Source: DAXETY01 sp051155755 (lineage in GTDB: Bacteria > Desulfobacterota > Desulfobacteria > Desulfobacterales > SG8-13). From it: a DNA stretch of 8,876 nucleotides. Below are positions 1-7,184 of the stretch, in pieces. Numbering within the stretch: position 1 is the stretch's first letter; each line of letters opens with the position of its first letter. Made by a program: the position numbers and the translations under genes. The stretch spans positions 1 through 8,876 of the forward strand of contig DAXETY010000058.1 in the NCBI GenBank assembly GCA_051155755.1, given 5' to 3'. The notes under the pieces are model-generated. The model was not told the DNA's origin. It worked only from the letters and a program-made list of their open reading frames with translations, and did not search any database.

Positions 1-122
1 TCGGTGTCCGGCCGGTGGTGACGGTCACTCTGGCCGCCGATCACAGGGCCACCGACGGCCGTCAGGGCGCTCAGTTTCTCGATGCATTGAACCACCGTCT
101 CCAGGAGCCGATCAAACTATGA
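1..122 (+). CDS. 2-oxoacid dehydrogenase E2 acyltransferase, C-terminal end (partial)
   Basis: Only the last 39 residues are in the window, read in the frame starting at base 3. They contain DHRATDG, the active-site motif (HxxxDG) of the E2 acyltransferases of pyruvate, branched-chain and acetoin dehydrogenase complexes, followed by QGAQFLDALNHRL, the usual C-terminal helix. In this family the His and Asp catalyse acyl transfer between the lipoyl group and CoA. The frame ends at TGA 120-122, and the ATG of the next gene overlaps it (ATGA, 119-122), so the two are probably translationally coupled. The lipoyl and subunit-binding domains lie outside the window, so substrate and even the presence of a lipoyl domain cannot be judged. 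Confidence 0.88.
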   Translation, partial: GVRPVVTVTLAADHRATDGRQGAQFLDALNHRLQEPIKL

Positions 123-364
123 AAGAAGCGCAAATCGATCAGGTCATTTTCCGGCAGCTCAAGCGCATCGCACCTGAATCGGAGCCCAGCGGTCTCGACC
201 CGGATGAAAACATCCGCAGAGCGCTGGATATCGATTCCTTCGATGCGCTCAATTTTTTTATCCAGCTGCATGAAGAACTCGGGGTAGATGTCCCCGAATC
301 CGATTACGGGCAGCTCAACACGCTGGCGCAGATTCGGCGCTATTTGGCCGAGCGGCTGGACTGA
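119..364 (+). CDS. Acyl carrier protein (ACP 1)
   Basis: An 81-residue acidic protein with the ACP signature DIDSFDALNFF. Ser40 is the expected attachment site for 4'-phosphopantetheine, and the preceding Asp and following hydrophobic residue match the DS[LMFV] rule. The C-terminal half (GVDVPESDYGQLNTL) gives helix III and the end of the four-helix bundle. Length is normal for a free-standing ACP. The start overlaps the stop of the E2 gene by four bases, with AGGAG at 103-107 as a somewhat distant ribosome site. Close kinship with ACP 2 is visible in the shared pattern PE-x-DY-x-QL-x-TL. It is probably not the housekeeping fatty-acid ACP, because no fab genes are adjacent; a carrier dedicated to the neighbouring acyltransferase is inference. 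Confidence 0.88.
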   Translation: MKEAQIDQVIFRQLKRIAPESEPSGLDPDENIRRALDIDSFDALNFFIQLHEELGVDVPESDYGQLNTLAQIRRYLAERLD

Positions 365-431
365 TCGAGTCCCGCAGCGCACCATCGGTGCTTTGTGATC
401 CCGCCCGCACGTTTTAAAGGAGGTGCGTCGC

Positions 432-800
432 ATGCATATCGATTACGTGAGTTATCACGAAAAACTGCAAGAACTGTCGGCCAAACTCAGCCGAGAATTA
501 CGCAGCGCGATGACCGGCTTCACCCAGTTGCGGGTAACGGCAACGACGGGGGGCGCCCTCGATCTGAAGACCAAGTGCCTGATGGCCCTGGCCATCGGCG
601 TGTCCGTCCGCTGCGAAGGCTGCATCGCCTACCATATCCATGATGCCCTGAAGGCCGGTGCCACCCGGGATGAGATCATGGAGGCCGTGGGGGTTGCGAT
701 TTTCATGGGAGGCGGACCCGCCATGGTGTATGGTTGTGAGGCATTGTCGGCGCTGGACCAGTTCGAGGCCGCCGATGTGGCCGACACCGATGAAAAATAG
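432..800 (+). CDS. AhpD-like / carboxymuconolactone decarboxylase family protein
   Basis: A 122-residue, mostly helical protein of the AhpD/CMD superfamily. The key motif is CEGCIAYHIHDALKAGAT, giving Cys61, Cys64 and His68 (CxxCxxxH), the redox-active arrangement of AhpD-type proteins. It is followed by the conserved EIMEAVGVAIFMGGGPA helix. The ATG at 432 is chosen because AAAGGAGG at 416-423 sits eight bases upstream; a GTG at 423 would overlap that ribosome site. In the family, AhpD of Mycobacterium is reduced through the lipoyl group of an E2 protein and lipoamide dehydrogenase, so lying two genes after an E2 suggests a thiol-exchange or peroxide-protection partner of the same complex. 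That partnership is inference; the family membership is well supported. Confidence 0.87.
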   Translation: MHIDYVSYHEKLQELSAKLSRELRSAMTGFTQLRVTATTGGALDLKTKCLMALAIGVSVRCEGCIAYHIHDALKAGATRDEIMEAVGVAIFMGGGPAMVYGCEALSALDQFEAADVADTDEK

Positions 801-835
801 ATCGGCGCCCAGCCAACCCAGTGCGAGTTCGACCC

Positions 836-1135
836 ATGCTTACCGAAGATCAGATCAAAACCGTGGTTTTGGAGGTTATCGCCAACATTGCGCCGGAAGT
901 CGATATCAAGAAGCTTGATCCAGCCATGCGGTGGCGCAGTCAGTTCGATTTCGATTCGGTTGATTTTATGAATTTCGCAGTTTCCCTTCAAAAAAAACTG
1001 GCGGTGGAAATTCCCGAGGCGGACTACCTGCAGCTTTCGACGCTGAACAGTTGCGTGGCCTATTTGAAATCGAAGCTCGACTCTGCGGGTGTTACCAATT
1101 CGGTGAGCCCGACAACGCCAGCGAAACCTGCATGA
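836..1135 (+). CDS. Acyl carrier protein (ACP 2)
   Basis: A 99-residue second ACP. FDFDSVDFMNF carries the expected phosphopantetheine-accepting Ser41. The remainder follows ACP 1 closely (KLAVEIPEADYLQLSTL), so the two look like paralogues. It adds a 15-residue tail rich in Ser, Thr, Pro and Ala that ACP 1 lacks. I chose ATG 836 so that the protein starts at helix I; a GTG at 821 would add five residues, and neither start has a strong Shine-Dalgarno. The gene lies 35 bases after the AhpD-like gene and is the last of the operon, since a terminator-like hairpin begins three bases after its stop. Its last 44 bases also encode, on the other strand, the C-terminus of the Pat-like protein. Confidence 0.87.
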   Translation: MLTEDQIKTVVLEVIANIAPEVDIKKLDPAMRWRSQFDFDSVDFMNFAVSLQKKLAVEIPEADYLQLSTLNSCVAYLKSKLDSAGVTNSVSPTTPAKPA

Positions 1136-3857
1136 TTCCGGGATCGTAAGGATCCCGCTTCTTTTTAAATCCGAAAGCCTCGCAGAGCCTCAACATGGCT
1201 CTATTCTCCGTCAGTACTTCTCCGAAGATTTCTCCGATGCCGCGCCGGCCGGCATAATCGATCATCCGGCGCATGAGCATCGGGCCCAAGCCCATGCCGG
1301 TCATATCGTGTCGAATGAGAATGGCGAATTCCGCTCGCTCGTTGTCCGGATCCGCTGAAAAACGCACCACTCCGTAAAGCTGCGGCTCGCCATGAACGAC
1401 CGGTTCACAAAGGACCAGGGCCATCTCCCGATCATAGTCGATCTGGGTCAAAAGCGCTGCCAGCTCGTGGGGTAACATTTTCATCGTATGCAAAAACCGC
1501 AGGCGAATTTCATCCGGGGAAAGCAAGGAAAAAAGCGATTGAAGCGCCGGTTCGTCTTCCGGCCGTATGGGGCGGAGCAGCAGCCTCTGGCCATCGGGAA
1601 GCGCGAGCATTTCCTCGAGCTCTTTGGGGTATGGACATATCGCCAGCCGTTGGGCGGCCACAAGACCGGATTCGAAGACTTTGATACGGGCATCCAACGC
1701 CACCACGCCCTGTTCATCGGCCAGCAGCGGATTGATGTCCAGTTCTGAGATTTCGGCGACATCGCAGACCAGTTGCGACACTTTGACCAGCGTAAGGGCA
1801 ATGCCATGCAAATCGGCGGCCGGTTTGCCGCGGTACCCTTCCAGCAGGCGGTGTACCCGGGTGCGCATCATCGCTTCACGCGCCAGTTTCAGGTTCAACG
1901 GCGGCAGTGCGATGGATTTGTCCTGAATGACCTCCACGGCGCTACCGCCGTGGCCGAACAGGATCACCGGACCGAACTGAACATCGTTGTTGACCCCCAC
2001 AATCAATTCGACCGCGTTGGGGCGGCGAACCATCGGCTGCACCGCAAATCCAGAGAGCCGCGCTTCGGGCCGTCTTTTTCGGATCTGTTCGCGCATCTGC
2101 CGGGCGACATTTTCCACCGATTCCGCGGAGCTCAAATTCAATGCAACGCCCCCCACATCGGACTTGTGAATAATATCCGGGGAAAGGATCTTCAGTGCAA
2201 TGGATTCACCGATTCCAGCGGCTATTTCGGCCGCCTGTTCGGCAGTGGCGGCCTCATACGTTTGGACCACCGGGATTCGGTATGCGGCCAATACGGCTTT
2301 TGCTTCTGTCTCCGTCAGCCATTGGCGCTTCTGGGTCAGCACTTCGCGAACAATTCCCTTTACTTGGTTCGTTTCCGGTTCAAAGACCTCCGGGATGTTG
2401 GGCGGCGTTTCCATCAGTGTTTCCCGGCTGCGGCGGTAGCGAACCATCTGCATAAAACCACGTACTGCGTCGGCCGGCGTCTCGTAGGTCGGAATTTTGC
2501 TTTCGGCAAATATTTTTCGGGCCTCGCGGGCGGCGTCAATCCCGAGCCAGCTTGTAAAAATGCCCCGGGTGCGTGCCTTGGATTCGCTTTCTTTCAGGGT
2601 GGCAACCACCGCCCGGGCGACCTCCGTGCCCGACGCCACCGCGGTGGGGCAGTGCAGCACCAGCAGGGCATCGACGCCTTTGTCTGCCAGCAGTGGTTTT
2701 AACGCATCGGCATAGCGGGTTGGAGAAGCATCGCCGATAATGTCCACCGGATTGTTATGTGACCAGGTGCCGGGCAGGACTCGGTTCAGGCGGTCGATGG
2801 TTTCCCGGGACAGTTTCGCCAGGCACCCGTTTTTATCGATCAGCACATCGGTGGCCATCACACCCATACCGCCGCCATTGGAAACAATCGCCAGACGGTC
2901 TCCATCAAACGGATGGGACATGGCCAGGGTTTCCACGGCATCGAAGAGCGCCTGCATGTCCATCACCCGCAGCATACCTGCTCGCTGAAAAGCGGCGTTG
3001 TACACGTCATCAGCGCCAGCCATTGCGCCGGTATGAGAAGCGGCCGCCCGAGCGCTTTCGGTGTGACGGCCGGCCTTGACCACGATCACAGGTTTTATCC
3101 GGGCGGCCGTCCGGGCCGCTGACATGAATTTGCGGGCATGCGTAACGGCCTCGATATAGAGCAGTATCGCTTTGGTCCTGAAATCGGAGGCCAGATAATC
3201 GAGCATGTCACCGAAATCGACATCAGACATGTCGCCCAGGGAAACAAAATGCGAAAACCCGATACCCTGGGACGTTGCCCAATCAAGCACCGAGGTCTGC
3301 ACCGCCCCAGACTGGGCGACGAATGCGATGGTACCGCAAAGAGGTTGGACGTGTCCGAAACTTGCATTGAGACCCACTCCGGGCACCATGATGCCCAAGC
3401 AATTGGGCCCCACGATCCGAAGCAGATGTGGGCGAGCTGATTCGAGCATTTGAGCGCACAAGCGCTGCCCTTTTGGGCTGCCGCCTTCGCCGAACCCGGC
3501 TGTAATCACAACTGCCGCCCGGGTGCCTATGCGGCTGAGTTTTTCAATCATTGGCGGAACGGAGGCCGGTGGGGTGGCGATGACAGCAAGCTCCGGTGCT
3601 TCTGGTAAATTGTCTATATCGGGATATGCACAAAGCCCTTCTAGGGTCTTGTATTTGGGATTAACGAGATAGATCGCGCCTTTAAATCCGGCAGTGCACA
3701 AATTGCGCGCAAGAACCGCACCAATAGAATTCGGTTTCCGGCTGGCGCCCACCAGGGCAACCGTGGCGGGATTGAACATGAAGTTTAGATTACGGATCGT
3801 CATAACAAGACTCGCATGCGATCGAGTGTTGCATGAGGTGAACCGTCTTTGTTGCAT
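1092..3857 (-). CDS. Acyl-CoA synthetase (NDP-forming)/GNAT acetyltransferase fusion, Pat/PatZ type
   Basis: A 921-residue multidomain protein. A Rossmann CoA-binding domain (about 27-150) opens with VALVGASRKPNSIG. Succinyl-CoA-ligase-like domains (about 175-480) include QSGAVQTSVLDWA and ASHTGAMAG with His275, the position of the phosphohistidine in NDP-forming acetyl-CoA synthetases. An ATP-grasp domain (about 510-730) has HKSDVGGV and ELDINPLL. A GNAT domain (about 756-905) has the acetyl-CoA loop MTGMGLG. This order is that of Salmonella Pat and E. coli PatZ, lysine acetyltransferases that control AMP-forming acetyl-CoA synthetase. As I recall, Pat lacks the catalytic His; here it is present, so acyl-CoA synthesis or ATP formation may be retained. 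Start at 3857 is favoured by AAGGAAG (3867-3873, minus strand); ATG 3803 is the alternative. Divergent from the kinase gene, convergent with ACP 2. Confidence 0.9.
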   Translation of the reverse strand: MQQRRFTSCNTRSHASLVMTIRNLNFMFNPATVALVGASRKPNSIGAVLARNLCTAGFKGAIYLVNPKYKTLEGLCAYPDIDNLPEAPELAVIATPPASVPPMIEKLSRIGTRAAVVITAGFGEGGSPKGQRLCAQMLESARPHLLRIVGPNCLGIMVPGVGLNASFGHVQPLCGTIAFVAQSGAVQTSVLDWATSQGIGFSHFVSLGDMSDVDFGDMLDYLASDFRTKAILLYIEAVTHARKFMSAARTAARIKPVIVVKAGRHTESARAAASHTGAMAGADDVYNAAFQRAGMLRVMDMQALFDAVETLAMSHPFDGDRLAIVSNGGGMGVMATDVLIDKNGCLAKLSRETIDRLNRVLPGTWSHNNPVDIIGDASPTRYADALKPLLADKGVDALLVLHCPTAVASGTEVARAVVATLKESESKARTRGIFTSWLGIDAAREARKIFAESKIPTYETPADAVRGFMQMVRYRRSRETLMETPPNIPEVFEPETNQVKGIVREVLTQKRQWLTETEAKAVLAAYRIPVVQTYEAATAEQAAEIAAGIGESIALKILSPDIIHKSDVGGVALNLSSAESVENVARQMREQIRKRRPEARLSGFAVQPMVRRPNAVELIVGVNNDVQFGPVILFGHGGSAVEVIQDKSIALPPLNLKLAREAMMRTRVHRLLEGYRGKPAADLHGIALTLVKVSQLVCDVAEISELDINPLLADEQGVVALDARIKVFESGLVAAQRLAICPYPKELEEMLALPDGQRLLLRPIRPEDEPALQSLFSLLSPDEIRLRFLHTMKMLPHELAALLTQIDYDREMALVLCEPVVHGEPQLYGVVRFSADPDNERAEFAILIRHDMTGMGLGPMLMRRMIDYAGRRGIGEIFGEVLTENRAMLRLCEAFGFKKKRDPYDPGIMQVSLALSGSPNW
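1139..1170 (+). terminator. Intrinsic terminator of the E2-ACP-AhpD-ACP operon
   Basis: CGGGATC (1139-1145) and GATCCCG (1151-1157) form a perfect seven-base-pair stem around a five-base loop GTAAG, followed by CTTCTTTTT. It starts three bases after the ACP 2 stop, the classic place for a Rho-independent terminator on the plus strand. The same bases are codons for KKKRDPYDPG in the minus-strand Pat-like gene, so the terminator lies inside an opposing coding region. Confidence 0.7.
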
Positions 3858-4282
3858 GACTGTTCGCTTCCTTATGTCCCTGCTCTTACCATTTAGCTAT
3901 AGTTTGTGCAATCGGAGGGAGCCGTTTCAAGGTATCATGGCCTTTTCTTTTAAGAATCCGCAAATATTACAACGTAGTAGCTTTTAGAGAAATCCATTTG
4001 CCGAAGATTCCGATTTTTCGCAAATTGAAGGCGGTTTTTCGGCTCTGGTATTAAGGACTCAAGCAGGTTTCGCAGGAAGAATGCGTGGTATTGCCGCAAA
4101 TGAGACTTCCGCCTTGAATTAATTGGACTTCAATGTTATCAAAACGGGCACTACCGATTGAACGTGCAGGTAATTAATGTGCCGATAATCATTTGTGAAT
4201 TTTCCGATTAACGCTTGACCCTTCTATAATCTTGCCGACCATAGCCTTTCAATTGACAGACCGATTTCTCCGGGAGAATCGG
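3858..4282. other. Intergenic region between the divergent Pat-like and kinase genes
   Basis: About 425 AT-rich bases without a convincing gene. It should hold the promoters of both divergent genes. I see the ribosome site of the Pat-like gene at 3867-3873 and a perfect TATAAT at 4225-4230 for the kinase. GGCAC (4145-4149) and GTGCC (4180-4184) form a widely spaced inverted pair, and AATTAAT-type sequences occur on both sides of it. I cannot assign these to a known regulator. No clear promoter for the minus-strand gene stands out. Confidence 0.5.
4202..4230 (+). promoter_or_regulatory. Probable promoter of the sensor kinase gene
   Basis: TATAAT at 4225-4230 is a perfect -10 hexamer. Seventeen bases upstream lies TTCCGA (4202-4207), which matches only three of six -35 positions, so it may need an activator. 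Transcription would start near 4237, inside a TTG-initiated extension of the frame, which supports ATG 4283 as the true start with a leader of roughly 46 bases. Confidence 0.4.
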
Positions 4283-6025
4283 ATGAAAGATCGAAAACAT
4301 TCCAAGGCGCAAATTGAAAACAGATCGGGGCATCTTCTGCAAAAAGCCGTGAAATCAGCAAAGAGCGAATTTGATGATAACCGGCTGAAAAGACCTCCGT
4401 GGAAGGAGGGTCATAAAACACAAAGTAAAATTTTAAACACCCTGATCGAACACGTGGTTTATCACGACATGGAGATGAGGGTGCTTTGGGCCAATAAGGC
4501 GGCTTGTCAGTCAGTGGGTTTGCCCTTGGACCAGGTGCTTGGGCGTCACTGTTATGAAATATGGCCCCAGCGCACGTCTCCGTGCGAGAATTGCCCGGTC
4601 AGTCTCGCGCGCGAAACCGGCCGGCCGCAATCATGCGAAACCCAAACGCCTGATGGACGCTGCTGGCAGATCAGTGCCTCTCCGATGTTTGATGCCAACG
4701 GGCATATTGAAGCGATGGTGGAACTTACGCTGGATATTACAGAACGCGTGCGCGCGGTGAAGGACCTGAAAAAAATTCAAAATGAGCAAGAAGATCTGAT
4801 CAAAGAGCGCACCCGGGATTTAATGATTTTAAACGAACAATTAAGACAGGAAGTCAAAGTCCGCAAAAAACAGGAAGCGAAACTGAGGAAACAGAAGGAT
4901 TACATTCAACAGCTTGCCATGGAAGTGACAAGCGCTGAGGACCGCGAGCGTCAAAGGCTTGCGAGTATTCTGCATGACGATTTGCAGCAAACTCTGGCCT
5001 ACCTGAAATTGCAAATGTCAACACTGTTCTCAGAGGACAAAAATGATGAGAATGTCGGCCATTTAATTGGAATCGTCAATGATTGCCTCGGACGTTGCCG
5101 TGACCTGGCCCATGAGATGAACCCGATCATTCTTAAGAATAAAGATTTTAAAAGTGCCCTCGAATGGCTCTGCCTGCAGATGCAAAACAGGTATGGATTG
5201 AAGGCTGACCTCCAAACGAGTTCCGATCTTAAAATCCAGTCTACGGCTTTGTTGTCGATGTTGATCCGATCGATAAGGGAACTGCTGTTTAACATTGTCA
5301 AACACTCCGGTGATAAAAATGCTTTCGTCGAAATAACGGCTGACAGGGATTGGATCCAAATCGCAGTCAAAGATACGGGCCGGGGATGCGACCTGGAAAT
5401 ACTGAAAAACAAGCAAAATACCGGCAAGGTTTTTGGATTGTTCGATATCGAAGACCGGATTCAATTCATCGGCGGTAATGTACACGTTGAAAGTAAACTT
5501 GGGCAGGGCTTTACGGTGACGCTCAATGTCCCCAGAGATGTCATTCTGCCATCAAAAAGAAGGCAGAAGGTATTGCCGCAAGTTAAGTTGACTGAAATGC
5601 CACCGGCTACAATTGCCGATACCTTCGACCTGGATTTGAACGCAACTTCGATTCGAGTCCTGATTGTCGATGACCATGAACTTTTCCGGGAAGGCCTTTC
5701 AAAAATGTTGCAGGGGCAGGAAGGTCTTTCGGTTGTCGGACGAGCTGCGGATGGTCGGGAAGCGATTCAGCTGGCGCTGCAACTGAACCCCGATGTCATA
5801 CTGATGGACCTAAGCATGCCGGTTCTGGACGGCGCTAAGGCCACGGCTCAGATCCATGCACATTTACCCGATATAAGGATCATCGGCCTTACGATACATG
5901 AGGATCCAAGCGCCTTTCAAGCGATGTTGGATTCAGGCGCATCCGCGTGCTTATCCAAAACCAGCTCACCCAAGGAGCTGGTTGAAAGCATACGATTCCC
6001 GAAAAACGAGCAATCCCGGATTTAG
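4283..6025 (+). CDS. PAS-containing NarL-type sensor histidine kinase fused to a receiver domain
   Basis: A 580-residue soluble hybrid kinase with no visible membrane segment. Domains: charged N-terminus; PAS (about 50-153) with cysteines 90, 101, 104, 118 and 127, including CENCPV; coiled coil (about 157-210); HisKA_3 dimerisation domain (about 218-285) with ILHDD and phospho-accepting His231; HATPase_c (about 323-418) with N-box Asn337 and DTGRG from Asp364; linker; receiver (about 457-573) with Asp463/Asp464, phospho-acceptor Asp509 (LMDLSMP), Thr537 and Lys559. The receiver is NarL-like (IRVLIVDDHELFREGL), but the usual LuxR helix-turn-helix is absent and the frame stops soon after the domain. 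ATG 4283 is chosen for GGGAG at 4272-4276; a TTG at 4232 is possible. Codons are more AT-rich than in neighbouring genes. The signal sensed is unknown. Confidence 0.9.
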   Translation: MKDRKHSKAQIENRSGHLLQKAVKSAKSEFDDNRLKRPPWKEGHKTQSKILNTLIEHVVYHDMEMRVLWANKAACQSVGLPLDQVLGRHCYEIWPQRTSPCENCPVSLARETGRPQSCETQTPDGRCWQISASPMFDANGHIEAMVELTLDITERVRAVKDLKKIQNEQEDLIKERTRDLMILNEQLRQEVKVRKKQEAKLRKQKDYIQQLAMEVTSAEDRERQRLASILHDDLQQTLAYLKLQMSTLFSEDKNDENVGHLIGIVNDCLGRCRDLAHEMNPIILKNKDFKSALEWLCLQMQNRYGLKADLQTSSDLKIQSTALLSMLIRSIRELLFNIVKHSGDKNAFVEITADRDWIQIAVKDTGRGCDLEILKNKQNTGKVFGLFDIEDRIQFIGGNVHVESKLGQGFTVTLNVPRDVILPSKRRQKVLPQVKLTEMPPATIADTFDLDLNATSIRVLIVDDHELFREGLSKMLQGQEGLSVVGRAADGREAIQLALQLNPDVILMDLSMPVLDGAKATAQIHAHLPDIRIIGLTIHEDPSAFQAMLDSGASACLSKTSSPKELVESIRFPKNEQSRI

Positions 6026-6093
6026 CCTGGCCGTCTGCATTGTCTGTTGACGAATTCGTACGTTGGCGCTAGTAAAAATTCTATGAGCAGCCA

Positions 6094-6918
6094 TTACGGT
6101 CGCTTCCTGACTTCGCAACAAGTCTTTACGGCATGAATATCGGCAGAGGCGACATAGTCTTCGGCACGGCTGCCGGGAAACCATCCACTGATTAATTTAT
6201 TGCTGTACGTTTTCAATTCGATTTTTACGTCCAGAAATCCTGCTTCCATCAACAGCGCTTTGATCCGATCGACATGCTCAGCGCCGGCAATACACCCGGT
6301 CCGCATGGCCGCCTGTTGCCGCAGTCGGTCGGGCATTTCAGCCGTGGCCACCACATCGGAAATCATCAGGCGACCGCCCGGTCTCAAAACGCGAAATGCT
6401 TCCTTGAAAACCTGCCCCTTTTCCGGCGAAAGATTGATAACGCAGTTGGATATGATCGCATCGACACTGCTGTCGGCCACCGGCAGATGTTCGATTTCCC
6501 CCAGGCGGAACTCCACGTTGGTCGCGCCCATTTTCGCCGCGTTTTCGCGCGCTTTGGACAGCATCTCCGGAGTCATGTCCACGCCAATGACACGACCCTC
6601 ATCCCCCACCTTTTTGGCAGCCAGAAAGCAGTCAAACCCGCCCCCGCTGCCCAGGTCCAACACGGTTTCACCGGCTTTGAGCTCACCAATGGCGATCGGA
6701 TTGCCGCAGCCCAGACCGAGATTGGCCCCTTTGACAACGCTGCTCAGCTCCTCTGGTGAATAGCCCATGATTTGATTCATCGAATCTACATTCGCGGTCG
6801 AAGAACCGCAGCACCCTGATGCACTCTCTGTCTGGCATCCACAGCCGGCTTCTCCCGCCGCCCGGGCATAGCGGCCTCTGACAATTTGACGCAGAATATC
6901 GACACTTTTTTCTTTCAT
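6094..6918 (-). CDS. arsM: Arsenite S-adenosylmethionine methyltransferase ArsM
   Basis: A 274-residue class I methyltransferase. The SAM-binding motif is VLDLGSGGGFDCFLA (about 87-101), with the acidic residue of motif II in GVDMTPEML. The three cysteines that bind As(III) in ArsM enzymes are all present: Cys71 in GLGCGNP, Cys159 in ISNCVINL and Cys209 in TGCIAGA. It methylates arsenite stepwise to mono-, di- and trimethylated forms, using SAM and a thiol reductant, in the cytoplasm. The N-terminus has an extra cysteine-rich patch (Cys26, 28, 36, 37). I chose ATG 6918 because GAGG lies just upstream; a TTG at 6930 would add four residues. It is the last gene of the arsR cluster, 51 bases after the small protein gene, and converges on the kinase gene with a 68-base gap. 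Confidence 0.95.
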   Translation of the reverse strand: MKEKSVDILRQIVRGRYARAAGEAGCGCQTESASGCCGSSTANVDSMNQIMGYSPEELSSVVKGANLGLGCGNPIAIGELKAGETVLDLGSGGGFDCFLAAKKVGDEGRVIGVDMTPEMLSKARENAAKMGATNVEFRLGEIEHLPVADSSVDAIISNCVINLSPEKGQVFKEAFRVLRPGGRLMISDVVATAEMPDRLRQQAAMRTGCIAGAEHVDRIKALLMEAGFLDVKIELKTYSNKLISGWFPGSRAEDYVASADIHAVKTCCEVRKRP

Positions 6919-6969
6919 TTTCCGCCTCAAGCATGGATTGAAGTTTGCTTCTCAAAATGAAGTACTTCT

Positions 6970-7107
6970 TTATATGAAACGATGATGAACATTCTTCCAG
7001 AACCCGGGGTACTCGGGGTATCCGGAAAGAAAGGCCACCGCCAACAGAAACATACGTATCGGGCCAATCACCCAGTTTTGAACCAACTCCTTGTATTTAT
7101 CGCCCAT
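6970..7107 (-). CDS. Unrecognised 45-residue membrane-like small protein in the arsenic cluster
   Basis: A short complete frame between arsR and arsM. It runs from ATG 7107 to TAA 6970 and encodes 45 residues starting MGDKYKELVQNW. Residues 12-30 (WVIGPIRMFLLAVAFLSGY) are hydrophobic enough for one membrane segment, followed by a polar, aromatic tail containing YPEYPGFWKNVHHRF. An AAGGTG ribosome site lies six bases before the ATG. The charged head, hydrophobic middle and Pro/aromatic-rich tail look like a real protein. I do not recognise the family. Its position 77 bases after arsR and 51 before arsM implies co-transcription and a link to arsenic handling, perhaps as a membrane partner, but that is inference. 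Confidence 0.68.
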   Translation of the reverse strand: MGDKYKELVQNWVIGPIRMFLLAVAFLSGYPEYPGFWKNVHHRFI

Positions 7108-7184
7108 TTCGCTCACCTTATCCCTTGAATCTTGCTTTCCACGGCGGCTACCGGACCGGCCTCGTTGACTTTTGCATCAATTTA

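Noticed and set aside
1773..2702. Open plus-strand frame of 309 codons
   Set aside because: It is antisense to the central synthetase region of the Pat-like gene, whose motifs are unmistakable, and its product shows no recognisable domain.
4144..4165. Sigma-54 type site around GGGCAC
   Set aside because: There is no GC doublet at the required distance from the GG, so the -24/-12 pattern fails.
4215..4230. TTGACC and TATAAT as a -35/-10 pair
   Set aside because: Only four bases separate them, far too close for a sigma-70 promoter; only the TATAAT is kept as a candidate -10.
6050..6059. Palindrome ACGAATTCGT between the kinase gene and arsM
   Set aside because: A ten-base palindrome with no loop and no T-tract on either side does not make a terminator and can arise by chance.
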